Below, piece by piece: positions 1-8,070 of a stretch of DNA of 11,075 nt. Made by a program: the position numbers and the translations under genes. Every line of letters begins with the position of its first letter. Position 1 is the stretch's first letter. Under the pieces are notes generated by a model. That model worked only from the letters and a program-made list of their open reading frames with translations. It was not told the DNA's origin and made no database searches. Source of the DNA: Isohypsibius dastychi (lineage: Eukaryota > Tardigrada > Eutardigrada > Parachela > Isohypsibiidae). The DNA is taken from contig JAQIWT010001367.1 in the NCBI GenBank assembly GCA_034696485.1, forward strand, positions 1 through 11,075. The letters are read 5' to 3'.

Positions 1-204
1 ATGGTATTTGTTTGTCTTTTTCTTGGTGCTGTCTTTGGCGCCTTTGAAGATGAAGGGCGTGCCAAGGTTGGTTGTTCGTTCTAGATGTTTGGTCTCTCCG
101 GCTTTGGAAAACACTTTCGGCGCGAAAGATGGGGCGATTGCTGATGACTCGATGGAGAAATCAAGACCTCTTTCATTATTCTGGAAACCTGTCAAGACAA
201 ACAT
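1..204 (-). CDS. Partial unknown coding exon at left edge
   Basis: Reading leftwards, a frame starts at an ATG at 204 (A at -3) and stays open for 68 codons to the window edge. An in-frame TAG sits just upstream at 208-210. The predicted peptide begins MFVLTGFQNNERGLDF. It is mixed and hydrophilic, turning lysine-rich near the edge (KDSTKKKTNKYH), with no membrane segment or recognised domain. The stretch ending at 189 (ttgtcttgacag) would also make a good 3' splice acceptor, so this may be an internal exon starting at 188 rather than a first exon. Composition and the long open frame suggest coding. The overlapping plus-strand frame looks like its shadow. I do not recognise the family. Confidence 0.4.
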   Translation of the reverse strand, partial: MFVLTGFQNNERGLDFSIESSAIAPSFAPKVFSKAGETKHLERTTNLGTPFIFKGAKDSTKKKTNKYH

Positions 205-461
205 GCTCTAAGTACCGTACTTGGTTTGTTTATCACAGGCCGGTCTAAATACGTATTATGTAAAGACTGGGGAAAACGAGCAATCCCTTGGCGGGAACCC
301 GTATCCATCAGGTTCCCCCAACGTTTAGAGAATTATTAATGATGTGCGATGACTCATTCTCTTGTTGTTTCGGGTGTGGAGAGTGAGTCAGTGCTAAATG
401 AGTGGAACAAAGCAATAAGCATGAGCAACACAGGTTTGCCGCAGGCAGCGAGATGCGGAAG

Positions 462-694
462 TCAACTGAAATCATTTTCACAAGGACAAATGGAGTCAAT
501 GCAAAGATCGTCTGAGTAAAGAAAACAGGCAAACGGCAAATTTTGCGGTATAACCCAAAAGTTAAAAATTCTGGCGGACTGACCAGATCAGAGATGTTTG
601 TGCAATAGTCAATGTCCTTACCGGAGCAAGTTGTGCACAGAGCGTACAAAGCGACAAATTTGAGCAGCATTCCAGGAAGATCCGTTGTCCCCAT
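462..694 (-). CDS. Short secreted cysteine-containing peptide, two exons
   Basis: Exon 1 is 694-622 and exon 2 is 511-462, separated by a 110-bp intron with a strong donor (GTAAGG) and a strong pyrimidine-rich acceptor (ctttactcag). The phase-1 junction forms a GAC codon and the frame ends at TGA 464-462. The product is only 40 residues. Residues 1-24 look like a signal peptide with hydrophobic core GMLLKFVALYALCTTC. The remaining, acidic segment reads DDLCIDSICPCENDFS and has three cysteines. The start has G at -3 and G at +4. Read without splicing, the frame continues to 308 as an unconvincing 128-residue product. I infer a secreted peptide of unknown function. A weaker alternative is that exon 2 splices onward, through a poor GTGAAA donor, to the exon ending at the left window edge. 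Confidence 0.4.
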
Positions 695-1068
695 TTCTAA
701 TTAAGCCACGGGAAGGGAGCTACAGGTGGCTGTCGGAACAGGAAAACTGAGTGTGAAAGGTGAGGATGCGCAGAGGTACAGTACGTTGTGATGAGCAGCG
801 GTACGTTGTGACCCCAAAGAAAACAAGCCAGACTCAAGAGGTCGATACCGCACAACAACGAGCACTTCTCACAAATAACTTCATGAAAGGCAAAGCTACC
901 GTATACCAAATACATTTGCCACAGGGCAGACTTGATTTTATTGTTGAACAGAGCAGGAAAGAATCGTGATTTACTGCTCACATATTGTTTTTACGGAGAA
1001 CTTATCTTTGAGCCGCCGCAGACTGGTAGTTGATGAGAAAAGATTTCGCAATCAATATTCGTGTGGTT
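695..1068. other. Intergenic stretch, no supported gene
   Basis: Open frames on both strands between about 697 and 981 give products without signal peptide, domain or convincing composition. They are mutual shadows. The only local structure is an 11-base direct repeat (gtacgttgtga at 781-791 and 801-811). This stretch probably holds the promoter of the minus-strand peptide gene that starts at 694, but no TATA-like motif stands out. Confidence 0.5.
1061..1068 (+). repeat. Left 8-bp target site duplication
   Basis: GTGTGGTT immediately precedes the left inverted repeat and is identical to 1433-1440. Confidence 0.92.
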
Positions 1069-1432
1069 CAAGGGTGTGCCGAGGGGGGGGGGGGGGGGGC
1101 TTGAGGGCTTCAGCCTCCCGAATATTTGTTCAAGCCGCTCGAATAAGCCTCTCGAATAATTTAAAAAGCCTCCCGAATAATTTCATTGATTTTTGGCAGT
1201 TTTTCGAACCCCCGAAGCCAAATACGCCGAGAATTCTGATATTTTACGTGATTTTCAGTGTTATTGACCGTTTTTTGGAACCCCCGAGAGCCCCGCCCCC
1301 TTAATATAGTGAACCCCCATGACAGAATGGACCCTCAAGCTCAAAAGTCAGCCCCCGGCTGGACTAGTGCGCAGCGAAAAAATGGAAAAATGACTTCAGC
1401 CTCCCGAAGTTTTGAACCTCGGCACACCACTG
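1069..1432. mobile_element. Non-autonomous hAT-type MITE, 364 bp, complete
   Basis: The left end reads CAAGGGTGTGCCGAGG. The right end, read inward on the minus strand, reads CAGTGGTGTGCCGAGG, so the 16-bp terminal inverted repeats differ at two positions. The element is flanked by a perfect 8-bp direct repeat GTGTGGTT (1061-1068 and 1433-1440). An 8-bp target duplication plus ends beginning CA(G/A) is the signature of hAT-superfamily insertions. There is no transposase frame, so it is non-autonomous. Inside are a 17-base G run (1083-1099) and several degenerate copies of a gcctcccgaataa-like motif between about 1110 and 1185. The motif recurs near the right end at about 1396-1412. Open frames crossing the element are incidental. 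Confidence 0.92.
1083..1099 (+). repeat. 17-base poly-G run inside the MITE
   Basis: A mononucleotide tract of 17 G lies 14 bases inside the left end. It is likely length-variable and prone to sequencing error. It is subterminal in the element rather than part of a host gene. Confidence 0.9.
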
Positions 1433-1440
1433 GTGTGGTT
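1433..1440 (+). repeat. Right 8-bp target site duplication
   Basis: GTGTGGTT immediately follows the right inverted repeat. The perfect match to the left copy suggests a fairly recent insertion. Confidence 0.92.
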
Positions 1441-1619
1441 TTGCGGGTTCGTGGTTTATTTTTCAAATGCGCGATCTTCCAAAGTACAGAGCTCATGTAA
1501 TACATATTTTCCGTGTTCACAAGTCCAAATATTCGTCATAGAGTGCTCAGAATTCCTCGTCAAACATTTTGTTCTAAAGCAGCTCCTACTTCAGAATTCT
1601 GGTTAATTAATCAATCTTT

Positions 1620-2251
1620 GATCTACGAAATGGGCCAGGCAAAAGACATAGATTAACAGAAGAACATGTCTACCAAACTTCAGGCTACGAAGCTTTTTGC
1701 ATATTACGGTAGCTCAGCGGACGACGAAAGCTTTTGACTACCAAACTAGTGGAAAAGACTACTATGGAAACTCTCACGACGAATGGTCAAAGCGTCCACC
1801 TCAGTTTAGAAATAAAAAAAATGGCTCAGAGTCAGAACACATCACACAGCTTGAAAACTGATTCTTTGACGGTTAGACTCATGGTAACGAAGAGCCCGTC
1901 TCTCAAGTCCACAAACTCGTCACACCGTGACAAACAAATCAAGAAACCATAATAGCAGTTGCACCTCAACCGAAAACAGATAGGCTAAAACCCTTAATTC
2001 AAACAAAGATCATCTGTATCTATCATTCTGGGTATGGAATCTACCGTGAAAACGCGAGTACGATGCGTCCAAACATTTTACACGGCATTTTGTCTCTCAA
2101 ACGAGAGAAATGTTCGGTATCAACGAAGGACATCTCCACTGATACCTCGTTTGGTTTCACAATTGTAATGGAGCAATCAGTACCTGCGCGGAACAATAGC
2201 ATGGGAAGACAGATAAGACTGCTTGTCAGGTCAAAACTGAAGCTCTCATAA
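1620..2251 (+). pseudogene. Decayed coding-like stretch, family unknown
   Basis: Three successive frames give protein-like sequence that joins at short T runs. One frame runs to about 1694 (ending VYQTSGYEAF), a second covers about 1699-1734 (AYYGSSADDESF) and a third starts at 1736 (DYQTSGKDYYG). The motif YQTSG with aromatic and acidic neighbours occurs in both outer segments, suggesting an internal repeat. The third frame then carries stops at 1859 (TGA), 1874 (TAG) and 1928 (TGA), yet stays protein-like between them (for example EEPVSQVHKLVTP and ETIIAVAPQPKTDRLKP). It is open from 1931 to TAA at 2249-2251. I see no start codon joined to all of it and no clear splice sites that would remove the stops. 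A degenerate hydrophilic protein gene is my inference. Chance open frames cannot be excluded. Confidence 0.3.
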
Positions 2252-2257
2252 ACCAAG

Positions 2258-2265
2258 ATATATAA
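2258..2265 (+). promoter_or_regulatory. Possible TATA box of the sugar transporter gene
   Basis: The motif atatataa lies about 80 bases before the transporter ATG at 2342. A start site some 30 bases downstream would leave a 5' leader of roughly 50 nt. This is position and motif only. An acceptor-like tttattcag just before the ATG leaves open a 5' leader intron instead. Confidence 0.35.
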
Positions 2266-2341
2266 CAGCTGCAGTGAGGTTACGTTTAGCACTCCGTGTT
2301 TACCATCAACAAATCCAAATTTTATTCAGTCTGTGAGCATC

Positions 2342-4509
2342 ATGGGCGAAAAGATGACTCCCACTCCTCCAAAGGTGATTGGATGATATAAATTATCCAG
2401 CAAAAAATGTCCTAAGCCAATGCATTTCTTTTCAGGCGGCCGTGACCGGAGCGCTGGTGTTCTCAATCTTTGCTGCTGCATTCGGCTCATCTTTCTTATT
2501 TGGTTACAATATGGGAGTGATTAACGCCCCGCAGACGGTACGTGAAACCAGTTTTGGATTACAATATTGAAATACGGTTATATTGTCTTTAGTCAATGAC
2601 GGCAGTTCTGCACTACCAATGTAATCTCACCGTTCTGTTTCTTATTTGCAGGTTGTTGGCCAGTGGATTAGAAATATCCAATGCAAATCTCTTCCTGTAC
2701 CCGCGTCGCCGGGTGATTTCCAAAAGTGGTGTGTTCCAGTCAGCGCCAAGCTCATGTTTTCTTCCAACAGCGATCTTAACAACATTTGGGCTATCATCAT
2801 TTCTATATTTTGCGCCGGCGGTTTGATTGGCGCGCTTTCCACGGCATATTTTGTGGAGAAGCTGGGAAGGTCAGAGTTTGGCGGTTTGGTTATATGACGG
2901 TTAATCTCAACGGTTATGAACTGCAGACGCGGCACAATGCTATGGAACAATATTATCAGTCTTGTTTCCGCATTGCTACTATCACTTCCTTATGTGGCCA
3001 ACTCGTACGAAATGCTGATTGTGGGCAGATTTATCGTCGGAATCAATGCCGGTCAGATTAAATAATAAGTAATTGCTGAAGACAGTTACAGAACTCGTTT
3101 ATTCCAGGAATTAACTCGGGAGTGCCAGCAACATATTTAAACGAAATATCTCCGTCGCATTTGAAAGGGGCGATTGGTAGCCTGCATCAGCTATCCGTCA
3201 CCATTGCGATCAGTATATCCCAAATCCTCGGACTACCTGTGATTTTCGGGAATCACTGGGGATGGCCAGTACTTTTCGCATTGTGCGCTGTTCCAAGTAT
3301 CATTCAACTAGCATGTTTGCCTTTTTGTCCGGAGAGCCCAAAATTCTTGTATCTGACCAAAAACGACGAGGTTGGCGCACGAAATGGTACAGTTTTTGCA
3401 AGATATTTCAAGACGGCCGTTACATTTTTTTTGCAGCGTTGATGAGGTTGCGTGGAACAGATAACGTGGATGATGAACTCGCGTTGATGGAAATTGAAAA
3501 AGAGCAGATGAAACGCGAGCCACCCGTTAAAATTCTTAACTTGTTCACCAACTCGTTTTTACGCAAGATTACCATCATCGTCTCACTTCTCATGGTCTGC
3601 CAACAATTTTCCGGAATCAACGCAGTAGGTGCCACAAGTCTCTTCCGTTTGGAGCAGTAAGGCTGATTTGTTTTGCGAAAAAGGTCATGTTTTATTCGAC
3701 ATCAATTTTCGAGTCGGCCGGTCTTGAGGGCGATTGGCCAAACTATGCCACCATTGGCATGGGAGTCATCAACGTTCTCATGACGATGGCCTCCGTCGTA
3801 CTCGTCGAAAAAGCAGGACGCAGGACACTTCTTTTGACCGGCTTTGTTGGAATGACTCTAACGATCATTTTGCTCAGCGTGGCCATGATACTCTTTGTAA
3901 GCCCTCGACATTTCATTTCTGTTGTCGTATTTGACCAAGTTCTCTTTCACAGCAATCAGGCACCAAAGAAGTTTCAAATCCATACCAATGGGCATCCTAT
4001 ATGAGCATCGTATGCGTTATCGTCTTTGTCATCTTTTTTGCGACCGGACCAGGTGAGCAAGAAAAGCGAACTGAGATGTATATTGCATGATTGAACCCTT
4101 CTTTTTTAGGTTCGATTCCGTGGTTTTTGGTGTCCGAACTCTTCACCCAGGGACCCCGTGGAGCTGCTACGAGTATCGCTGTTGGAACCAATTGGCTGTG
4201 CAGTCTAATTGTCGCACTGGCGTTCCCCTTGATCAATGTGAGTATTGAGTGATTCTGCCCACGATCCAAGCTGATGGGAGAAATGAAACCTTGCAGGCTG
4301 AGATCGAAGCGTACACATTTATTATCTTTGCTGGGATTCTTGTGCTATCCACTATCTACATCTACTTTGCTGTCATTGAAACCAAAGGCAAGAGCCAGGA
4401 TGAAATTCAGGATGAGTTGAAATATGGCAAAGCAGCGGCTGCACAAAATCGCAGGACACAGTCCATTCCGATTGAAAAGAAAATCGAAGTGACTTCCACC
4501 GCTATTTGA
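2342..4509 (+). CDS. Facilitative hexose transporter, class I GLUT type (SLC2A family)
   Basis: A plasma-membrane uniporter of the major facilitator superfamily, expected to carry glucose or a similar hexose. Exons: 2342-2374, 2436-2537, 2652-2869, 2927-3051, 3108-3386, 3437-3624, 3684-3896, 3953-4052, 4110-4237 and 4297-4509. All introns are GT-AG, all phases match, and lengths are 50-61 bp except one of 114. The product is 532 residues, normal for GLUTs. Hallmarks in order: [11 protein letters not shown] in TM1, GRR at 117-119, GRF at 151-153, [10 protein letters not shown] at 171-180, PESPKFL at 234-240, [17 protein letters not shown] from 308, GRR at 360-362, GPGSIPWF at 418-425 and ETKGK at 490-494. 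Oddities: the usual PETKG proline is Ile. TM7 has QFS where human GLUT1/3/4 have QLS. The first extracellular loop has two cysteines (56, 72) but no N-glycosylation sequon. The acceptor at 3683 is a weak AAAAAG. The substrate is inferred, not shown. Confidence 0.95.
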
Positions 4510-5194
4510 ACGACATGATCTGCAATAATTAGACGACTTCTCTTAGCAGCCAATAACATCTGGTCTGCCCGCTAGTCCGTATGTGCTACACGTTTATTAC
4601 ATGAATCTTTCGCGCATGAAACGGTCTTGGTTGTGAATATCCGCGAGATGCTAAGAATGTATGATGAAGAAAAGTGCACGAAAGCAGAGAGATAGTTGAG
4701 CCCTATCCTTTCTCAAAGGACAGTTGTAACGATTACCGTACGTAACAGCGACACCTATCGCGCGCTCGAATATCCAGCATACAATTCGTCTTGACTTTCG
4801 AGAGTGACGGTGATCAGTCAATTCTGATTCAGCGGTCTCGTTGTGCAGAAAGTTGATGTCTCGACAGAAAAGCGACGAGGTGTCGCAAACCGAGTGCCCG
4901 CAAAGTTCTGATGAGTTTATTTTCAGCTTGACATTATCCGGTCTTCATAGCACCTTCGCTTTTCTAATCCGGAGTGAGCACGTCAGCGCTGCAATAATTG
5001 GCCGTTAAACAAATTGAATTCCGGAGTCATTCGTGGTGAGGCGATCATTTCTGGACGGAATTGTCTCTGTCAAAAACTATCACGGAGACAGGTCCAACCA
5101 CTACAGCATGCACTCATTTCTTCACTGATCTGACAAAAGCTTCAACAAAAGAACGGCATTTAAAAAATGATTTGTCTTTCTTGTTTTTTGGCAA
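4510..5194. other. Intergenic region between transporter and receptor genes
   Basis: It must contain the 3' end of the transporter transcript and the promoter of the receptor gene. I see no AATAAA; the nearest are aataat and aataac variants between 4523 and 4556. There is no convincing coding frame on either strand. A small perfect hairpin (GCGAC, loop of 5, GTCGC) lies at 4872-4886. The AT-rich tttaaaaaatg at about 5159-5169 is too close to the receptor ATG to be a convincing TATA box. Confidence 0.5.
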
Positions 5195-7793
5195 ATGGCG
5201 CATGATATTCGGCTTCAGTTCCTCTTTGCATTTTTCCTCGTCATTGACGCTGGTCACATGTTGGACTTGGAACTCATCAGCATGTTACCGTACAGTGTGC
5301 CCATTGCATCTGCATTGCCTTTCGCCGGCGCCGCACTGGACCTGGGCGTCGAATCGGCCAATAAAAAATACTATCCTCATCTGAATATTACTTTGAAATT
5401 AATTTACGCGGGAAAGTCGAACTCTTGTCAACAAAGTACTGATGCCGGTCCAGGATTACTAGCCCGTCATTATTACGGAAATTTCCAACCATCCACATGC
5501 ATAGCCGTCATCAGCACTGGTAAGTGAAATTAACAGACTGTGTAGCATCGGTGACCTTTGAGTATCTACAGTGTGCGGAGGCCTTCTCAGTCAGATACAG
5601 TTTTCAAGAGGTAAAAGTCCATAATTCAGAATACTCTTTTGCTCAAAATATTCTCGTTCATAGAATGGGATCAACTTCTCTTTTCCAAGTAAGTGACCGT
5701 GTTCGATATTGAAAAACAAGCCCTGGATAGTGTTTTCCTCAAGTGGATTAATAGCTACTCAGGATTACAACAGGAAGCTCAGTCCCAATGCAATCGCCGG
5801 TGCAGGGACCATCGATCAATTTGCTCAGGTTATTATCCTGATCATGGAACATAACTCATGGTTTCACGCAACTGTCCTAATGGAAGTGACGCAAAGCTCA
5901 TTCTATCTTGATGCCGCCAAACTATTAGTCAGGGAAAGTCGGAAATTTCCGAAATTTGATATTGCTCTACTTTCATATGACAGTCGAAAGGAGCACGCGA
6001 TGAAATCAACGTTACGCGCGGCTAAACTACGCAGTCGAGGTGGCAATTTCCTATAAATTTAAAACACGAAACGGTTCTAATAAGTTTATTGCAGTGATGG
6101 CGGTTTTTGCCCGCGGGAAGCAGTTGTTGGATCTTCTGGTATGTGTTGCATATCCTGCAGTTCTTGAGCCTGTCACTAAACCAATAATTTTTCTACGGGA
6201 ACTGTGTTTTAAAAGCCAGAACTTTCAATGCCGAAGCTTTGACCTACAGATTATAAAAAAATCCACATTCCTGAAAAACATACGGTCATCCAAAGGTGAA
6301 CTGCACGTTTGAAGACCGAACTCTGGGGATGTCCCTTTGAGGATGTCAGGACATGACATCGAGCGGTAGCAAATAAATTAATGCTGACACAGTTCAAACT
6401 CAGAAATGCGCTTCGCTGTAAAGCATGCTAACGAACTTTCTCTGGATTTACAGAAAATCGCCAGATCGATTCAGATGACTGGAGATGACTATGTGAGTAT
6501 CTCGAGAATTCACAGTTAGTGCAAGAATGTCTTGCCATTTTCAAACAATGTTCTTCGTAGGTGTATTTTACTGTCCATCCCTTGCAATATCAAATCTATG
6601 GGACTACGGAATTGTTTACCCAACCATCAGACCCCAAAGTGAGCAGGTGGAAACATCTTGAAAATCTGTTCAAGAGCGCGTATAATCTGTGAGCCGTTGC
6701 TCGTCTTAGGACCTGGAGGTGTTCCGATCTGTGATCTACATATCAACGAGACCAACTACCCAGAACCTTACTTCTGTAAACCGGGAACTCGATCGACGAG
6801 CAAAGCTACTGTACAACAGCTCTTATGAGCCTGGAACGTTTGTATGTTGTTCAGCTCTCGTCTCGGGCATCTGTAGAGTCGTGAGGGTTGGGGATGTCAG
6901 TCAACACAAGATAGACAGAGAGGCGCATCGGTCGATTTTGATTGGCCGATTCAATCTGAGGCTGTTTTATCCCGAGACGACAGTCGCTAATTCAAAAATC
7001 ACATGTGTATTGACTTTTGCAGGCGCTAGACTCGTACAGTGTTCGTGCAACATACGACTTCGTAGAAATGTTGAGTCTGGTCGTGAATGAGACACACTCC
7101 AATGGAGGAAGCTGCAGTGGTGGCGATCTCATGAATTCAATGTTGAATCGTTCCTTCGACTTGGAGAGCGGACCACTATTCATGGGACTGGACGGCGTTC
7201 GCCTCCTCGATCTCGATATATTCTCATACGACACCCAAACAGCGTCCATGCAGGTGATCTTATTTTGATTGTACTGCTTCCATAACTACGAATAAAGACA
7301 ACGTTGACAGCTATCGGGTCTGTTCAATGCATCGTCCGGTGAGGTGGTCTTCTACTCCCTCAACATAAGTAACGTCTTGACACAGCCACCTGCCGATGTT
7401 CCTACATGCGGATTTAGCGGGTTCCGCTCCGCCTGCCTTCAAGGTACAGTGCGGAACACATGGCGCTTCTTTGATGTTCACCATACAAAATACCTCATAT
7501 TCAGGGGATCCCAGCTTGTTGACCGCACTTATTGTAACCTTTGTGTCGCTGGCTTTCGTAGCTGTCGGTGCAGTGCTAAACAGGTACGTTGTATTTGGCA
7601 ACCACGAAACACGAAAAACAACAAATCGATAATTCTCAGGATTTACAGAAAACTGCGTTCGAAAGATTTGCGATGGTGGAACATTGAGAGCTCCGAATTA
7701 CGACCCATATCTATCCCGAATGGCCGAGGCAACTTTTTGGCCGAATTCAGCGATAAGATGAGGAAATACTCATTGATTGTTTTTGGACTCTGA
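5195..7793 (+). CDS. ANF-type ligand-binding receptor, clearance-receptor architecture
   Basis: A single-pass receptor with a receptor-family ligand-binding ectodomain, as in natriuretic peptide receptors and receptor guanylyl cyclases. Exons: 5195-5519, 5572-5610, 5664-5688, 5744-6039, 6095-6138, 6454-6492, 6561-6638, 6710-6841, 7023-7253, 7311-7443, 7505-7583 and 7640-7793. All junctions are GT-AG with matching phase. The product is 524 residues. The start follows an in-frame TGA at 5168 and opens a signal peptide (LQFLFAFFLVIDAG). Ectodomain landmarks: CIAVISTVCGG (102-112), FSREWDQLLFSNG (119-131), VMAVFARGKQLLDLL, DDYVYFTVHPLQYQIYG and the membrane-proximal ADVPTCGFSGFRSAC (432-445). Several N-glycosylation sequons are present. 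A TM helix spans about 452-472, then a tail of about 50 residues starts RIYRKLRSKDLRWWNIE and ends at TGA 7791-7793. No kinase-homology or cyclase domain follows. Human NPR-C has a similar size and short tail. The ligand is unknown. Exon 3 is a 25-nt microexon and its placement is the least certain. Confidence 0.85.
6139..6453 (+). other. Long fifth intron of the receptor gene (315 bp)
   Basis: This intron (donor GTATGTG, acceptor ggatttacag) is about five times longer than most introns in the window. No exon is missing here, because the protein reads smoothly across it (LLDLL then KIARSIQ). It holds a perfect 7-bp inverted repeat with a 5-base loop at 6342-6360 (GATGTCA...TGACATC) and a related GATGTCC at 6328-6334. 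It might be an old insertion, but I found no terminal repeats or target duplication. Confidence 0.6.
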
Positions 7794-8070
7794 ACTAGTT
7801 ACTCACGAGCCAACAAATGACAAGTTGTCAGGTCGTCATCTTTCGTTGAATCGCTGAACAAGTCTCGAAATAGTCTAAAGATGACGACTCGACCGCAACC
7901 CTTCACGCCATCGGGAATTTCTCTCATCCACTGTTGAGTCTTGCTGGTTTGTGACTGGGCTTGAATGAAATGTCATGTACAAGCGCAACATCACCACGAT
8001 GACGACTAAAAGAACTCGTGAAAACAGAATCAAAGCGAACCGAATCAAACAAAACCACACTGAATTACAC
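7794..8070. other. Convergent intergenic region
   Basis: This 277-bp gap separates the stop codons of two converging genes, so it must supply both 3' ends. No AATAAA is visible on either strand. The 76-codon minus-strand open frame here lacks any recognisable feature. Confidence 0.5.

Noticed and set aside
293-317. 7-bp inverted repeat GGGAACC...GGTTCCC with an 11-base loop
   Set aside because: A single short hairpin downstream of a small gene is expected by chance in a window this size. No termination or processing role is supported.
781-811. 11-base direct repeat gtacgttgtga, two copies 20 bases apart
   Set aside because: Only two copies, no flanking structure and no link to a gene. It could be noise.
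697-981. Overlapping open frames on both strands (94 codons minus, 69 codons plus)
   Set aside because: They are mutual shadows with no signal peptide, domain, splice support or recognisable composition.
966-1500. Plus-strand open frames of 112 and 80 codons
   Set aside because: Both run through the MITE and its poly-G run, with glycine-run and proline-rich products and no conserved features.
4109-4119. ggttcgattcc, identical to the T-arm (box B) consensus of tRNA genes
   Set aside because: It lies at the start of transporter exon 9 and encodes the conserved GSIP of GPGSIPWF. No acceptor stem, D arm or anticodon arm surrounds it.
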